From: an uncultured Bacteroidales bacterium
GTDB lineage: Bacteria > Bacteroidota > Bacteroidia > Bacteroidales > UBA932
Length of the DNA stretch: 64,000 bases
Direction of reading: 5' to 3'
Assembly: GCA_900545245.1 (NCBI GenBank)
Contig: UQYV01000011.1
Location: 1-64,000, forward strand
The translations under genes were made by a program, and so were the position numbers. Shown here in pieces: positions 52,682-61,188 of the stretch. The notes below the pieces were generated by a model that ran no database searches, was not told where the DNA came from, and was given only the letters and a program-made list of their open reading frames with translations. The number at the start of each line of letters is the position of its first letter. Position 1 is the first letter of the stretch.

Positions 52682-53653
52682 ATGGTAGAGTCATTGGAGA
52701 AACAGTATGTAGTCGGCATCGACGTCGGAGGCCAGACCACAAAAATAGGAGTTGTTGACGCTCGTGGCCAGGTGCTTGCGCAGACAGTCATCCGTTCAGA
52801 CAATTATGACGAACCGGAGCCATATCTCGACGAGGTTGCAGCGGCTGTGAAGAAGGTCGTTGAGGAAGCCAATGTTTCCGGCAAAGTTCGCGGAGTCGGT
52901 ATCGGAGCTCCCAACGGCAACTACTACACCGGTATGGTGGAGATGGCGCCTAATGTCGTTTGGGCAAGAACTACTGCGGTTCCTGTGGCAAAGATGCTTT
53001 CAACTCGTTTGAACGGCATTCCTGTCGCCCTTACTAACGATGCAAATGCTGCGGCAGTGGGTGAGATGACCTACGGTGCGGCTCGTGGAATGAAGAACTT
53101 CATTATGATTACTCTCGGCACCGGAGTCGGCAGCGGTATCGTCATCAACGGCGAGGTTGTCTATGGTCACGACGGTTTTGCCGGCGAGCTCGGCCACGTG
53201 AGGGTTATTCGCAATAACGGACGTCTCTGCGGTTGCGGCAGGACAGGCTGTCTTGAGGCATATTGCTCTGCAATCGGTGTCGCAAGAACAGCACGCGAGT
53301 GGCTCGAAATGTCTGAGGAACCGTCTCTTCTGCGCGGTATCGACAACATCAGCTCAAAGGATGTTTACGATGCGGCAAAAGAAGGAGACCCTCTCGCTCT
53401 TCGAGTTTTCAACTTCACCGGTCATATGCTCGGCAACGCATTCGCCGATTTCATAGCTTTCAGCGCCCCTGAGGCCATAGTCCTCTTCGGCGGTCTCGCC
53501 CGCAGCAAGGAATTCCTCACCGAACCAATCCTTGAGGCGATGAACGGCAATGTTCTGGACATCTGGAAAGATAAGGTGAAACTCGTCTACTCAGCCCTCA
53601 AGGAGTCTGACGCCGCCATTCTCGGTGCTTCAGCCCTCGCTTGGGAATTGTAA
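52682..53653 (+). CDS. ROK-family glucokinase
   Basis: A 323-residue sugar kinase. The ATP-binding motif is GIDVGGQTTKIGVVDARG; the sugar site includes LTNDANAAAVGEMTYG and the catalytic Asp of NDAN; the zinc motif is CGCGRTGCLEAYCS with the His of ELGHVRV; the second phosphate motif is GTGVGSGIVING. These mark ROK hexokinases, with glucose the likeliest substrate. It is translationally close to the importer upstream. The stop codon lies inside the outer arm of repeat copy D. Confidence 0.92.
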   Translation: MVESLEKQYVVGIDVGGQTTKIGVVDARGQVLAQTVIRSDNYDEPEPYLDEVAAAVKKVVEEANVSGKVRGVGIGAPNGNYYTGMVEMAPNVVWARTTAVPVAKMLSTRLNGIPVALTNDANAAAVGEMTYGAARGMKNFIMITLGTGVGSGIVINGEVVYGHDGFAGELGHVRVIRNNGRLCGCGRTGCLEAYCSAIGVARTAREWLEMSEEPSLLRGIDNISSKDVYDAAKEGDPLALRVFNFTGHMLGNAFADFIAFSAPEAIVLFGGLARSKEFLTEPILEAMNGNVLDIWKDKVKLVYSALKESDAAILGASALAWEL

Positions 53654-53780
53654 ATGTAAAATTGCCTAAACGGCACGTCTGCGGCGTTGGGCTTCCTGAT
53701 TTTAATCCTCACAACCATGAGGTTGCTGCGGTTAAAATCCATCGCCCGCCTTGCATCCGCACCATTTATACAATTTTACC
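53645..53780 (+). repeat. 3'-end structured repeat, family 1, copy D
   Basis: Begins across the glucokinase stop codon. Outer arms (53645-53666 and 53761-53779) can pair through GTAAAATTG/CAATTTTAC. The middle stem is GATTTTAA/TTAAAATC, the core ATCCTCACAACC-ATGA-GGTTGCTGCGGT, then CGCCTTGC. A terminator follows at 53792, so the element is transcribed with the gene. Confidence 0.83.
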
Positions 53781-53791
53781 TATAGTATATG

Positions 53792-53826
53792 AAGGGAATG
53801 GCTTGATTGTCATTCCCTTTTTTATT
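53792..53826 (+). terminator. Terminator of the sugar transporter-glucokinase operon
   Basis: Perfect 9-bp stem AAGGGAATG (53792-53800) / CATTCCCTT (53811-53819) followed by a T run. Confidence 0.88.
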
Positions 53827-53856
53827 TGATATGAAAATCTGAGAGTGGAAAGCATA

Positions 53857-53893
53857 TAAAAAGATGAAGTGCAACGCAGCAATTCGCTTTTTA
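53857..53893 (-). repeat. Core-less family 1 repeat at the miaA stop
   Basis: On the minus strand TAAAAAGCGAATTGCTGCGT then TGCACTTCATCTTTTTA forms a short palindrome: arms TAAAAAG/CTTTTTA enclose the shared 5' segment, but the conserved core is missing. The arm includes the miaA stop codon. It looks like a deletion derivative of the full element. Confidence 0.65.
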
Positions 53894-54814
53894 GATGTTT
53901 TCCACCCACGCAATGGATTTGTCGCGGCGCCAGTAAGACAGCTGGCGTTTGGCGTAGCGGCGGGAGTTGCGTTGGATTAGCTCTATGGCCCGTTCCAGAG
54001 TGGTGACTGGGCCGTCTCCCGGGGAGGTGGGACCCCAGCCTTCGGTGCTGACTTTGCCGTCGAGGTAGTCGAACCAGGCAAAAATTTCTTTGTAGCCTAC
54101 TGTTTGGAGGGCAGGGCGGTCGCGAAGGGGAATTAGGCCCCGGACCTCTTCGACCAGGCCTTCATCAATCATCTTCAACACCCTTGCGTCAATGCGTGAA
54201 TAGAGTTTCTCCTTTGGGCGCATCAGGCCGATTTTTTCGATCCTGAAATCGTGACTGCGCTTCGGTGAAGTCTTGAAAGACGAAAATTTGCGCCCTGTCA
54301 TCAGACAGACTTCGAGTGCTCTGAGTACCCTCTGGCCGTTGGAAAGGTCAATCACCTCGCAGCTTTCCGGGTCGAGAGAGCGCAGCTCATCGGCCAAAGC
54401 CCCGACGCCTTCCTCCCGAAGCCGGGCGGTCAGTTCAGCTCTCAGCTTCTGATCCGCAGGGGGGAAATCGTCCAGACCGTTGACAAAGGCATCGATGTAA
54501 AACCCCGAGCCGCCACACATCACGAGCCTCTCGTGCCCCATCTCAAGGAGTTCCTTCACAAGACGGTGTGCCTCAATCTCATAGCGCCCGGCGGTGTAGT
54601 CCTCTCCGACTGAATTAGAGTGTATAAAGTAATGCTTCACGGCGGCAAGCTGTGAAGCATCCGGGACAGCTGTCCCAATGGTCATTTCCTTGAAAATCTG
54701 TCTTGAGTCGCACGAAATCACCGGCGAACCGTATTCCAGAGCCTTCTTGATGGCGAAATCGGTTTTCCCGACTCCCGTCGGTCCCAATATTATCTCAACT
54801 TTCCTATTCGTCAT
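53891..54814 (-). CDS. miaA: tRNA dimethylallyltransferase
   Basis: MiaA adds a dimethylallyl group to A37 of tRNAs reading UNN codons. The 307-residue protein has the P-loop LGPTGVGKTDFA, then SCDSRQIFKEM, the motif GGSGFYIDAF and the C-terminal ARRYAKRQLSYWR-type region (NSRRYAKRQLSYWRRD). The start at 54814 (MTNRKVEIILGPTG) is fixed by the family N-terminus; the 78 codons upstream in this frame are an out-of-frame reading of the acidic tail of the preceding gene, which miaA overlaps by 11 nt. Confidence 0.93.
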   Translation of the reverse strand: MTNRKVEIILGPTGVGKTDFAIKKALEYGSPVISCDSRQIFKEMTIGTAVPDASQLAAVKHYFIHSNSVGEDYTAGRYEIEAHRLVKELLEMGHERLVMCGGSGFYIDAFVNGLDDFPPADQKLRAELTARLREEGVGALADELRSLDPESCEVIDLSNGQRVLRALEVCLMTGRKFSSFKTSPKRSHDFRIEKIGLMRPKEKLYSRIDARVLKMIDEGLVEEVRGLIPLRDRPALQTVGYKEIFAWFDYLDGKVSTEGWGPTSPGDGPVTTLERAIELIQRNSRRYAKRQLSYWRRDKSIAWVENI

Positions 54815-55367
54815 CCCCCTCGTTTTCATCATAGACGACGTCCTCCTCATCCTTATCATCATCATCGTCATCCTCGTCATCATCGAAATCATCCTCATCA
54901 TCCCAATTTCCCTCTTCCTTACGGATGATGTTGCGCTTCTTGTCCTCCGGCAGGTCTTCGTAGGCCACATATCCGTTCTCGAACTCGATGGGATTAGGCC
55001 CCTTCGTCTCCACAAGCACCGGATACACGATGCCCGGTCTTGCCTCAACCTCGCCCTCGCAGTTCACGAGCACGCTTTTCTTGTTGGTCGTGTCGTAGAA
55101 ATAGACAAAACTGTCCTCGCCCCTTTTGTGGCAGTCCCCGAGAGTCACCTCGTCAATCGTTCCTTTTCCCAAATCGCTCACACTGTAGCGTGCAATCGCG
55201 CTTCCGTCAGGATTCACCGACTTGAAAAGCACAATCTGGTCCATAGGAAAATCCATATCCGCGCGCATTCTCTTGTGGAACGAATAGAGCGAACTTGTCG
55301 ACTTGAGTTCATAAACTCTCGCAAAGCCCTTCAGCCCGGGCAGGGAAACTCTGTATCTCAATATCAT
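54804..55367 (-). CDS. pRiA4b ORF-3-like (IS1096 passenger-type) protein with acidic tail
   Basis: A 187-residue protein. The first ~150 residues resemble the plasmid pRiA4b ORF-3/IS1096 TnpR passenger family that often sits next to miaA in Bacteroidales (RYRVSLPGLKGFARVYEL, FVYFYDTTNKKSVLVNCEG). The last ~40 residues are almost only Asp and Glu (WDDEDDFDDDEDDDDDDKDE), encoded by CAT/GAT-type trinucleotide runs. Despite the family name it is not a transposase and its role is unknown. ATG 55367 (MILRYRVSLPG) is preferred to earlier ATGs; a TACCTTTG box lies at 55423-55416. Confidence 0.7.
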   Translation of the reverse strand: MILRYRVSLPGLKGFARVYELKSTSSLYSFHKRMRADMDFPMDQIVLFKSVNPDGSAIARYSVSDLGKGTIDEVTLGDCHKRGEDSFVYFYDTTNKKSVLVNCEGEVEARPGIVYPVLVETKGPNPIEFENGYVAYEDLPEDKKRNIIRKEEGNWDDEDDFDDDEDDDDDDKDEEDVVYDENEGDDE

Positions 55368-55546
55368 ACGACAAATAATGATTATGCGGGAAACCATATT
55401 CCCGGAAAACGGCCTCAAAGGTACAAAATGATATGCTATGCAGCCTAAATTTTTTGCAAAAAATGCTAAAAATACCTTTGTTGCCCAACAATTTTGATAA
55501 CATCGAAAATATGTCTATTTTTGAGGCCGTGCAGGTACACGTAGAT

Positions 55547-56161
55547 ATGGCAGAAGAAAACATCAAGGACACGTACAACAGCATTGCAGCGCCTTCCAGA
55601 GGGCTTTTCAAGGACAACGGAAGCCGCTTTATCGCGTTGGCCTATCCGGTTGAGGCCGAAGCGCAGATTAAGGAAATCGTGGCCTCGTTGAAGAAGGAAT
55701 ATCATGATGCCAGACATCACTGCTATGCCTATCGACTTGGATACAAGGCAGATGTGTTCCGTGCCAATGATGACGGGGAGCCTTCCGGCTCGGCAGGGAG
55801 ACCAATACTGGGACAGATAGATTCCCGTGGACTGAGCGACGTTCTTGTCGTGGTCGTGCGCTATTTCGGGGGCATAAAATTAGGCATTCCCGGGCTTATC
55901 CGCGCCTACAAGACATCCTCCGAAGATGCTCTGTCGCAGGCCGCGGTTGTCGAGAAGATCGCTGCGGTGAACTACAGGGTCGAATTCGGCTACATGGCTA
56001 TGAATTTCGTGATGAAGGTGTTGAAAGACTTGAAGATGGAGGCTGGTGACCAACAGTTTGACATGCGCTGTTCGGCCGTTGTCCGAGTCCGCCTTTCCGC
56101 CGAAAGGGACTTCCTCTTGCGGATGGGTGATATAGACGATTGTGTGGTTACAAAAATATAA
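55547..56161 (+). CDS. YigZ/IMPACT family protein
   Basis: A 204-residue member of the YigZ (UPF0029/IMPACT) family. The N-terminal domain has DTYNSIAAPSRGLFKDNGSRFIA-like sequence and the signature ARHHCYAYRLG, ANDDGEPSGSAGRPIL and VVVRYFGGIKLGIPGLIRAY. The C-terminal UPF0029 domain follows from about residue 135. The cellular role is uncertain; an RNA- or translation-linked role is suspected in eukaryotic relatives. Start 55547 (MAEENIKDTYNSIA) fits the family; ATG 55514 is an alternative. A TACCTTTG box lies at 55473-55480. Confidence 0.88.
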   Translation: MAEENIKDTYNSIAAPSRGLFKDNGSRFIALAYPVEAEAQIKEIVASLKKEYHDARHHCYAYRLGYKADVFRANDDGEPSGSAGRPILGQIDSRGLSDVLVVVVRYFGGIKLGIPGLIRAYKTSSEDALSQAAVVEKIAAVNYRVEFGYMAMNFVMKVLKDLKMEAGDQQFDMRCSAVVRVRLSAERDFLLRMGDIDDCVVTKI

Positions 56162-56238
56162 AATGACTATATTTGTAAAATATATGAAGGCCGCAGTTCA
56201 GTGGTGAACGGGGGCAAGTATATGAAACTTAAATGGGT

Positions 56239-57339
56239 ATGAAAACAGTTCATAATTTCTATGCGGGACCGTGCGTCCTGCCGGGGCAGGCTGTTGAGGC
56301 TGCAATCGAGGCTCTGAAGGACTTTTCCGGAACCGGACTGTCCGTAATTGAGATTTCACACAGGTCGAAAGAATGGGAGGCGGTGATGGACGAATGCCGC
56401 TCTCTTTGGAAAGAACTGCTGCATATCCCTGACACTCACGAAGTTGTCTTCCTTGGGGGTGGTGCAAGTATGGAGTTTCTCTATGTCGTAATGAACTTCC
56501 TCGAGAAAAAGGCAGGCTATCTTGAGACAGGCGTATGGGCAAAGAAGGCTCTCAAAGAGGCGAAAGGCTTTGCGGAATCAAAGGGTGCAGAGGCGTTCGC
56601 GGTGGCTTCTTCGGCCGATAAGACATATTCGTATATACCTAAAGGATATGAGATTCCGAAGGATCTTGACTATTTCCACATCACAACGAACAATACGATC
56701 TACGGGACCGAGATAGCATACGACATGGATTGTCCGGTGCCTCTGATTGCCGACATGTCTTCGGACATACTGTCACGGCCGGTTGATGTCTCGAAATATG
56801 CGCTTATCTACGGAGGGGCTCAGAAAAATGTCGGCCCGGCCGGAGTCAGCTTCGCCATTATTCGCAAGGATGCTCTCGGAAAGGTGTCGCACTACATTCC
56901 GACAATGCTGAACTATCAGACCCACATCGACGGAAAATCAATGTACAACACCCCGCCCGTGTTCCCTATATTTGTGATGAAGGAAACCCTCAAGTGGCTC
57001 AAGGAGCAGGGGGGTGTCGAGGCCATCAATAAAATCAATAAAAAGAAGGCTGCCATGTTGTATGATGAGATTGACCGCAACTCTCTCTTTGTCGGAACGG
57101 CTGCAACAGAGGACAGGTCAATCATGAACGTCTGCTTCGTGATGGCTCCCGGTTTTGAGCACCTTCAGGATGATTTCATGGCATTCGCCAAGGAGCGCGG
57201 GATGGTCGGCATCAAGGGACATCGCTCCGTCGGCGGTTTCAGGGCGTCGATTTACAACGCCTGTCCTGTGGAGTCGGTCCAGGCCCTTGTTGACGCGATG
57301 AGGGATTTCGAGACTTTTGTTCTTGAAGAAAAAGACTGA
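56239..57339 (+). CDS. serC: Phosphoserine aminotransferase
   Basis: SerC converts 3-phosphohydroxypyruvate to phosphoserine with PLP. The 366-residue protein starts [11 protein letters not shown], has [24 protein letters not shown] and the PLP Lys in [14 protein letters not shown], and ends with [21 protein letters not shown] 56239 is chosen; 56233 adds two residues. A TATATTTG box at 56168-56175 is a possible -7 element. It heads the operon serC-serA-DUF1015-G1P dehydrogenase. Confidence 0.95.
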   Translation: MKTVHNFYAGPCVLPGQAVEAAIEALKDFSGTGLSVIEISHRSKEWEAVMDECRSLWKELLHIPDTHEVVFLGGGASMEFLYVVMNFLEKKAGYLETGVWAKKALKEAKGFAESKGAEAFAVASSADKTYSYIPKGYEIPKDLDYFHITTNNTIYGTEIAYDMDCPVPLIADMSSDILSRPVDVSKYALIYGGAQKNVGPAGVSFAIIRKDALGKVSHYIPTMLNYQTHIDGKSMYNTPPVFPIFVMKETLKWLKEQGGVEAINKINKKKAAMLYDEIDRNSLFVGTAATEDRSIMNVCFVMAPGFEHLQDDFMAFAKERGMVGIKGHRSVGGFRASIYNACPVESVQALVDAMRDFETFVLEEKD

Positions 57340-57383
57340 CTTCTCTTGTAAGAAACTGTGTTGACTTGTAAAAAGCTGTGATT

Positions 57384-58304
57384 ATGAAGATTCTGATTGC
57401 AACTCAGAAACCGTTTGCGAAGGCTGCGGTTGACGGAATAAGGGAAATCGTTGAGGCACAGGGACATCAGCTGTGTCTGCTTGAAAAATACGAGGGACAG
57501 GACGCCCTTGTGGCTGCTGTCAACGATGCTGATGCGCTGATTGTGCGCTCGGATAAAGTGAGCTCAGAGGTCATAGAGGCGGCTCCTAAACTGAAGATTG
57601 TCGTCAGGGCAGGGGCCGGATACGACAACCTTGACCTTGAAGCCTGCACGGCGCATGGAGTCGTGGCGATGAACACACCCGGACAGAATGCCAATGCCGT
57701 GGCTGAACTTGTGATTGCGCTGATGATATATATGTCGCGTAATCGGTTCACTCCGGGCACGGGATCCGAAATTTTGGGAAAGAGGCTCGGGCTTCAGGCC
57801 TATGGCAACGTAGGACGTTTGGTAGCGGCGAAGGCGAAGGCGCTCGGAATGTCCGTGATGGCTTTCGACCCGTTTGTCCCTGCGGAGAAGATGGTTGCAG
57901 AGGGGGTCGAGGCCGCTCAGTCGCTCGAACAACTCTATTCTTCCTGTGATTTTGTTTCCATTCACATCCCGGCTACGCCTCAGACGATCGGTTCAATAAA
58001 AGCATCGCTTGTCGGACTAATGCCTAAAGGAGGATGTCTTGTGAACACCGCACGTAAGGAGGTGATTGACGAGGCGTCGCTTCTTGATTTGCTCAAGATG
58101 CGTGGCGACTTGAAATATGTTGCGGATGTGGCTCCTGTGGCTGCGGAAGAGTTCGCGGCGGCTCTCGGGAATCGCTATTTCGCGACACCGAAGAAGATGG
58201 GGGCGGAGACGGCGGAGGCTAATGTCAATGCGGGCCTTGCCGCAGCACGTCAGATTGTGGCATATTTTGCCACGGGGTGCGAGAAATACAGATTGAACAA
58301 GTAG
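57384..58304 (+). CDS. serA: D-3-phosphoglycerate dehydrogenase
   Basis: SerA oxidises 3-phosphoglycerate, the first step of serine synthesis. The 306-residue short form lacks an ACT regulatory domain. It has VVRAGAGYDNLDLEA, MNTPGQNANAVAELVIALM, the nucleotide-binding loop AYGNVGRLVAAKAKALGM, MPKGGCLVNTARKEVID and ATPKKMGAETAEANVNAG, matching the usual Bacteroidales enzyme. The first Gly of the common GxGxxG is Ala here, which I recall is normal in this subgroup. It is 44 nt behind serC and 1 nt ahead of the DUF1015 gene. Confidence 0.93.
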   Translation: MKILIATQKPFAKAAVDGIREIVEAQGHQLCLLEKYEGQDALVAAVNDADALIVRSDKVSSEVIEAAPKLKIVVRAGAGYDNLDLEACTAHGVVAMNTPGQNANAVAELVIALMIYMSRNRFTPGTGSEILGKRLGLQAYGNVGRLVAAKAKALGMSVMAFDPFVPAEKMVAEGVEAAQSLEQLYSSCDFVSIHIPATPQTIGSIKASLVGLMPKGGCLVNTARKEVIDEASLLDLLKMRGDLKYVADVAPVAAEEFAAALGNRYFATPKKMGAETAEANVNAGLAAARQIVAYFATGCEKYRLNK

Positions 58305-58305
58305 T

Positions 58306-59577
58306 ATGGTAAGAGTGAAACCTTTTGCGGCGCTGCGTCCGCCGCGCGACATAGTCGAGGAAGTGGCAGCAAGGCCGTACGACGTGATGAACTCGGAGGA
58401 GGCCAAAGAGGAAGCAGGCGAGAAGTCGCTGCTTCATATCACCAGGCCTGAAATCGACTTCACGCCGATTGTTGATGAACATTCTGAGGCTGCCTATGGC
58501 AAGGCTGTCGAAAACTTTGCTCGCTGGCAGAAGAAGGGCTGGCTCAGGCAGGACGACAAGGAATGTTACTACATCTATGCCCAGACGATGGACGGTCGCA
58601 CTCAGTACGGAATAGTGCTCTGCGCCCATACTGACGACTATGCCGACGGGGCCATCAAGAAGCATGAACTCACGCGCAAGGAAAAAGAGGACGACCGCAT
58701 GGTTCATGTCCGCATCCAGAACGCCAACATTGAGCCTGTGTTTTTTTCCTACCCGGACGATGATCTTATAGGCTCGATTGTGAAGAAATACATTTCACGC
58801 ACTCCGGAATATGACTTTGTCGCGGAAGACGGTTTCGAACATCGCTTCTGGGTGATTGACGACGATGACGACATTGCTGCGATTACAAAGGAGTTTTCCT
58901 CCGTAAAGGCCTTCTATGTCGCTGATGGCCATCATCGTACGGCGGCAGCGGCCCGCGTGGGAGCGGAGAGGCGCGAAAACAATCCGAACCATACGGGAGA
59001 GGAAGAATACAACTGGTTCATGGCCGTTGCCTTTCCAGAGAGCGAACTGAAGATTATGGACTACAACCGTGTGGTGAAAGACCTGAACGGGATGGGCATA
59101 GCTGAGTTCAAGCAGTGTCTTCTCAAATGTTTCTCTTTCGAAGGAATGGGGACTGAAGAAGATCGTAAAAAGGCAGAGCGACAGGGATTACGTAGCTTTG
59201 CTCCGATGCACAGACACGAGTTCTCAATGTATCTTGACGGGTATTGGTGGAAACTCAACTATCAGGGCTCTGTCGATGAGCAAGATCCGATCGGCAGCCT
59301 GGACGTGACGATTCTTTCCGAGCATGTTCTTGACAAGATTTTGGGAATCAAGGATTTGCGTCGCGATAAACGTATCGATTTCGTCGGCGGAATACGTGGA
59401 CTTGGAGAAATCGCCCGCAGAGTTGACAGTGGAGAAATGGCTGTCGGTTTCGTTCTCTACCCGGTGTCGATGCGCGAACTTGTGAACATAGCTGACAGCG
59501 GGAACATAATGCCGCCGAAAACAACCTGGTTCGAGCCTAAACTAAGGTCCGGGCTGGCGATACATAAATTGGACTGA
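58306..59577 (+). CDS. DUF1015 family protein
   Basis: A 423-residue DUF1015 protein (start VKPFAALRPPRDIVEEVAARPYDVM, then ITRPEIDF and YYIYAQTMDGRTQYGIV). The stretch FYVADGHHRTAAAARVG is the family hallmark and looks like a nucleotide- or phosphate-binding loop. DUF1015 genes commonly follow serA in Bacteroidota, and relatives have been linked to serine kinase activity in archaea, so a link to serine metabolism is likely. It starts 1 nt after serA and ends 1 nt before the dehydrogenase gene. Confidence 0.9.
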   Translation: MVRVKPFAALRPPRDIVEEVAARPYDVMNSEEAKEEAGEKSLLHITRPEIDFTPIVDEHSEAAYGKAVENFARWQKKGWLRQDDKECYYIYAQTMDGRTQYGIVLCAHTDDYADGAIKKHELTRKEKEDDRMVHVRIQNANIEPVFFSYPDDDLIGSIVKKYISRTPEYDFVAEDGFEHRFWVIDDDDDIAAITKEFSSVKAFYVADGHHRTAAAARVGAERRENNPNHTGEEEYNWFMAVAFPESELKIMDYNRVVKDLNGMGIAEFKQCLLKCFSFEGMGTEEDRKKAERQGLRSFAPMHRHEFSMYLDGYWWKLNYQGSVDEQDPIGSLDVTILSEHVLDKILGIKDLRRDKRIDFVGGIRGLGEIARRVDSGEMAVGFVLYPVSMRELVNIADSGNIMPPKTTWFEPKLRSGLAIHKLD

Positions 59578-59578
59578 T

Positions 59579-60985
59579 TTGAAGAATTTAAAAATCATAG
59601 AAAGCGCGTTAGAAAAGACGACGGACACAAAGGCCCTCATCATCGGCGTCGGTGCAATGAAACGGACGCCGGAGATGTTCTCCCAATTGTTTCCCGGAAG
59701 AACGGCTGTGATTGTGGCTGACCAGAACACCTGGGACATCGCTGCTGAAGAGGTCGCCGGCTCTATGGAGCAGGCTGGGATTCCGATGGTTGAGCCATTC
59801 ATATTTCAGGATAGGAACATCTTTGCGGAATGGTCATTCGTGGAGGAGCTTGAGGCTGCCTTGGGACAGAGCGACGCCATTCCTGTCGCCGTCGGTGCCG
59901 GAGTGGTGAATGACTTGACGAAACTTGTCTCGGAACATCTGGGGCGAAGATATATGATTGTGGCTACAACCGTCTCTATGGACGGTTTTTCTGCTTATGG
60001 CGCTTCCGTCATAAAGGACGGGTTCAAGCGGACATTTGACTGCCGTGCCGCTTATGGAATCATTGTGGATCCGGCGGTGGCTGCGAAGGCTCCTAAATAT
60101 CTTGCGGTTTCCGGATATGCCGACCTTCTTGCGAAGATTCCGGCAGGGGCTGACTGGATTGTCGCCGATGCGATGGGCTGTGAAAATCTGGACGAGTTTG
60201 CCTGGCATCTCGTGCAGGACGGGCTGCGTGATTCTCTCTCGGCTCCGGAAGCGGTCTACAACGGAGAAGTACCGGCAATAAAGTCGCTTGCGCAGGAGCT
60301 GATACTCAGCGGTTTCGCCATGCAGTCCTGCCAGAGCAGTCGTCCGGCGTCGGGCACCGAGCATCTTTTCGGACACTATTGGGAAATGACAGATCTGAGC
60401 TACACCGGCAAGGAGGAAGTTCCGGGGTTTGAAACTGGAAAATCTTTCCTTTCCGAGGGCAGGCGTGTTCCGCACGGATTTGCCGTCGGCATCGGCTCGC
60501 TCGTCTCAGCCGCGTGCTACGAATTCCTTCTTTCGAGGGATCTGTCCGCCATCGACATTGATGCTTGTGTGAATGCCTGGCCGTCGTGGGAGAATATGGA
60601 GGCGGAAATAAGGCGTGTGTTTGTCGATATTCCTAAGGATCAGACGGAAATTGCTGTGAGGGACTGCCGAGCTAAATATCCCTCTCAAGAACAGCTCCGC
60701 TCGCAGCTTGACCGCGTCCGTGACGGATGGCCTGCTCTGAAGGCCCGTCTTGAGTCCGAACTGATGACCCCAAGCGAGCTTCGTGGCCTTCTCAAAACCG
60801 TTCATGCCCCGTATGAACCGGAAATGATAGCCGTCTCACGTGCCGGCCTCCGCACTGCCTTCCGGCATATCCCTTACATGCGCGACCGCATCACCGCCAT
60901 TGACCTCATCCAGCGTCTCGGCCTGTTACCTGAACTCGAAACCCATCTCTTCGGCCCTGGTGGCTACTGGGACATGCGGAATTAA
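59579..60985 (+). CDS. sn-glycerol-1-phosphate dehydrogenase family protein
   Basis: A 468-residue protein of the glycerol dehydrogenase/3-dehydroquinate synthase fold, closest to AraM/EgsA-type sn-glycerol-1-phosphate dehydrogenases. Visible features: VGAGVVNDLTKLVSEHLGR, the metal Asp in SGYADLLAKIPAGADW, His in GTEHLFGHYWEM and His in VPHGFAVGIG. It would make sn-glycerol-1-phosphate from dihydroxyacetone phosphate. The start is TTG, directly behind the DUF1015 stop with 1 nt between; no nearby ATG fits. It is longer than the bacterial EgsA I know of, by a C-terminal helical part. A bidirectional terminator follows. Confidence 0.85.
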   Translation: MKNLKIIESALEKTTDTKALIIGVGAMKRTPEMFSQLFPGRTAVIVADQNTWDIAAEEVAGSMEQAGIPMVEPFIFQDRNIFAEWSFVEELEAALGQSDAIPVAVGAGVVNDLTKLVSEHLGRRYMIVATTVSMDGFSAYGASVIKDGFKRTFDCRAAYGIIVDPAVAAKAPKYLAVSGYADLLAKIPAGADWIVADAMGCENLDEFAWHLVQDGLRDSLSAPEAVYNGEVPAIKSLAQELILSGFAMQSCQSSRPASGTEHLFGHYWEMTDLSYTGKEEVPGFETGKSFLSEGRRVPHGFAVGIGSLVSAACYEFLLSRDLSAIDIDACVNAWPSWENMEAEIRRVFVDIPKDQTEIAVRDCRAKYPSQEQLRSQLDRVRDGWPALKARLESELMTPSELRGLLKTVHAPYEPEMIAVSRAGLRTAFRHIPYMRDRITAIDLIQRLGLLPELETHLFGPGGYWDMRN

Positions 60986-61006
60986 GAAAAAGAGGATTGC
61001 TAATCT

Positions 61007-61046
61007 AAAAAGCGCGGCTGAAGGTGAAATTCAGTCGCGCTTTTCT
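61007..61046. terminator. Bidirectional terminator
   Basis: AAAAAGCGCGGCTGAA (61007-61022) pairs with TTCAGTCGCGCTTTT (61030-61044), one mismatch, with T runs on both strands. It serves the ser operon on the plus strand and could end DUF3127 transcripts on the minus strand. Confidence 0.85.
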
Positions 61047-61063
61047 TGATAATCTTGTAGTAA

Positions 61064-61183
61064 GGAATTGAATAAAAAGATGGAGAGCAAGGCACTCGGT
61101 GAAGTCAAATACCGCAGCAACCTGATGGTTGTGAGGATTTTGACAAGACGAGTAACGCGGCAATCCGCTTTTTATTCGATTCC
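61064..61183 (-). repeat. 3'-end structured repeat, family 1, copy E
   Basis: Outer arms GGAATTGAATAAAAAG (61064-61079) and CTTTTTATTCGATTCC (61168-61183) pair over 15 of 16 positions, the odd one a possible G-U pair. In the DUF3127 direction: GCGGATTGCCGCGTT, middle stem GTCAAA/TTTGAC, core ATCCTCACAACC-ATCA-GGTTGCTGCGGT, GCCTTGC. It lies between the DUF3127 stop and the bidirectional terminator. Confidence 0.87.
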
Positions 61184-61188
61184 GTCCG

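Noticed and set aside
54815..55048. 78-residue N-terminal extension of miaA
   Set aside because: It is the +1 reading of an acidic repeat in the preceding gene and gives Met/Arg runs without family similarity; miaA starts at 54814.
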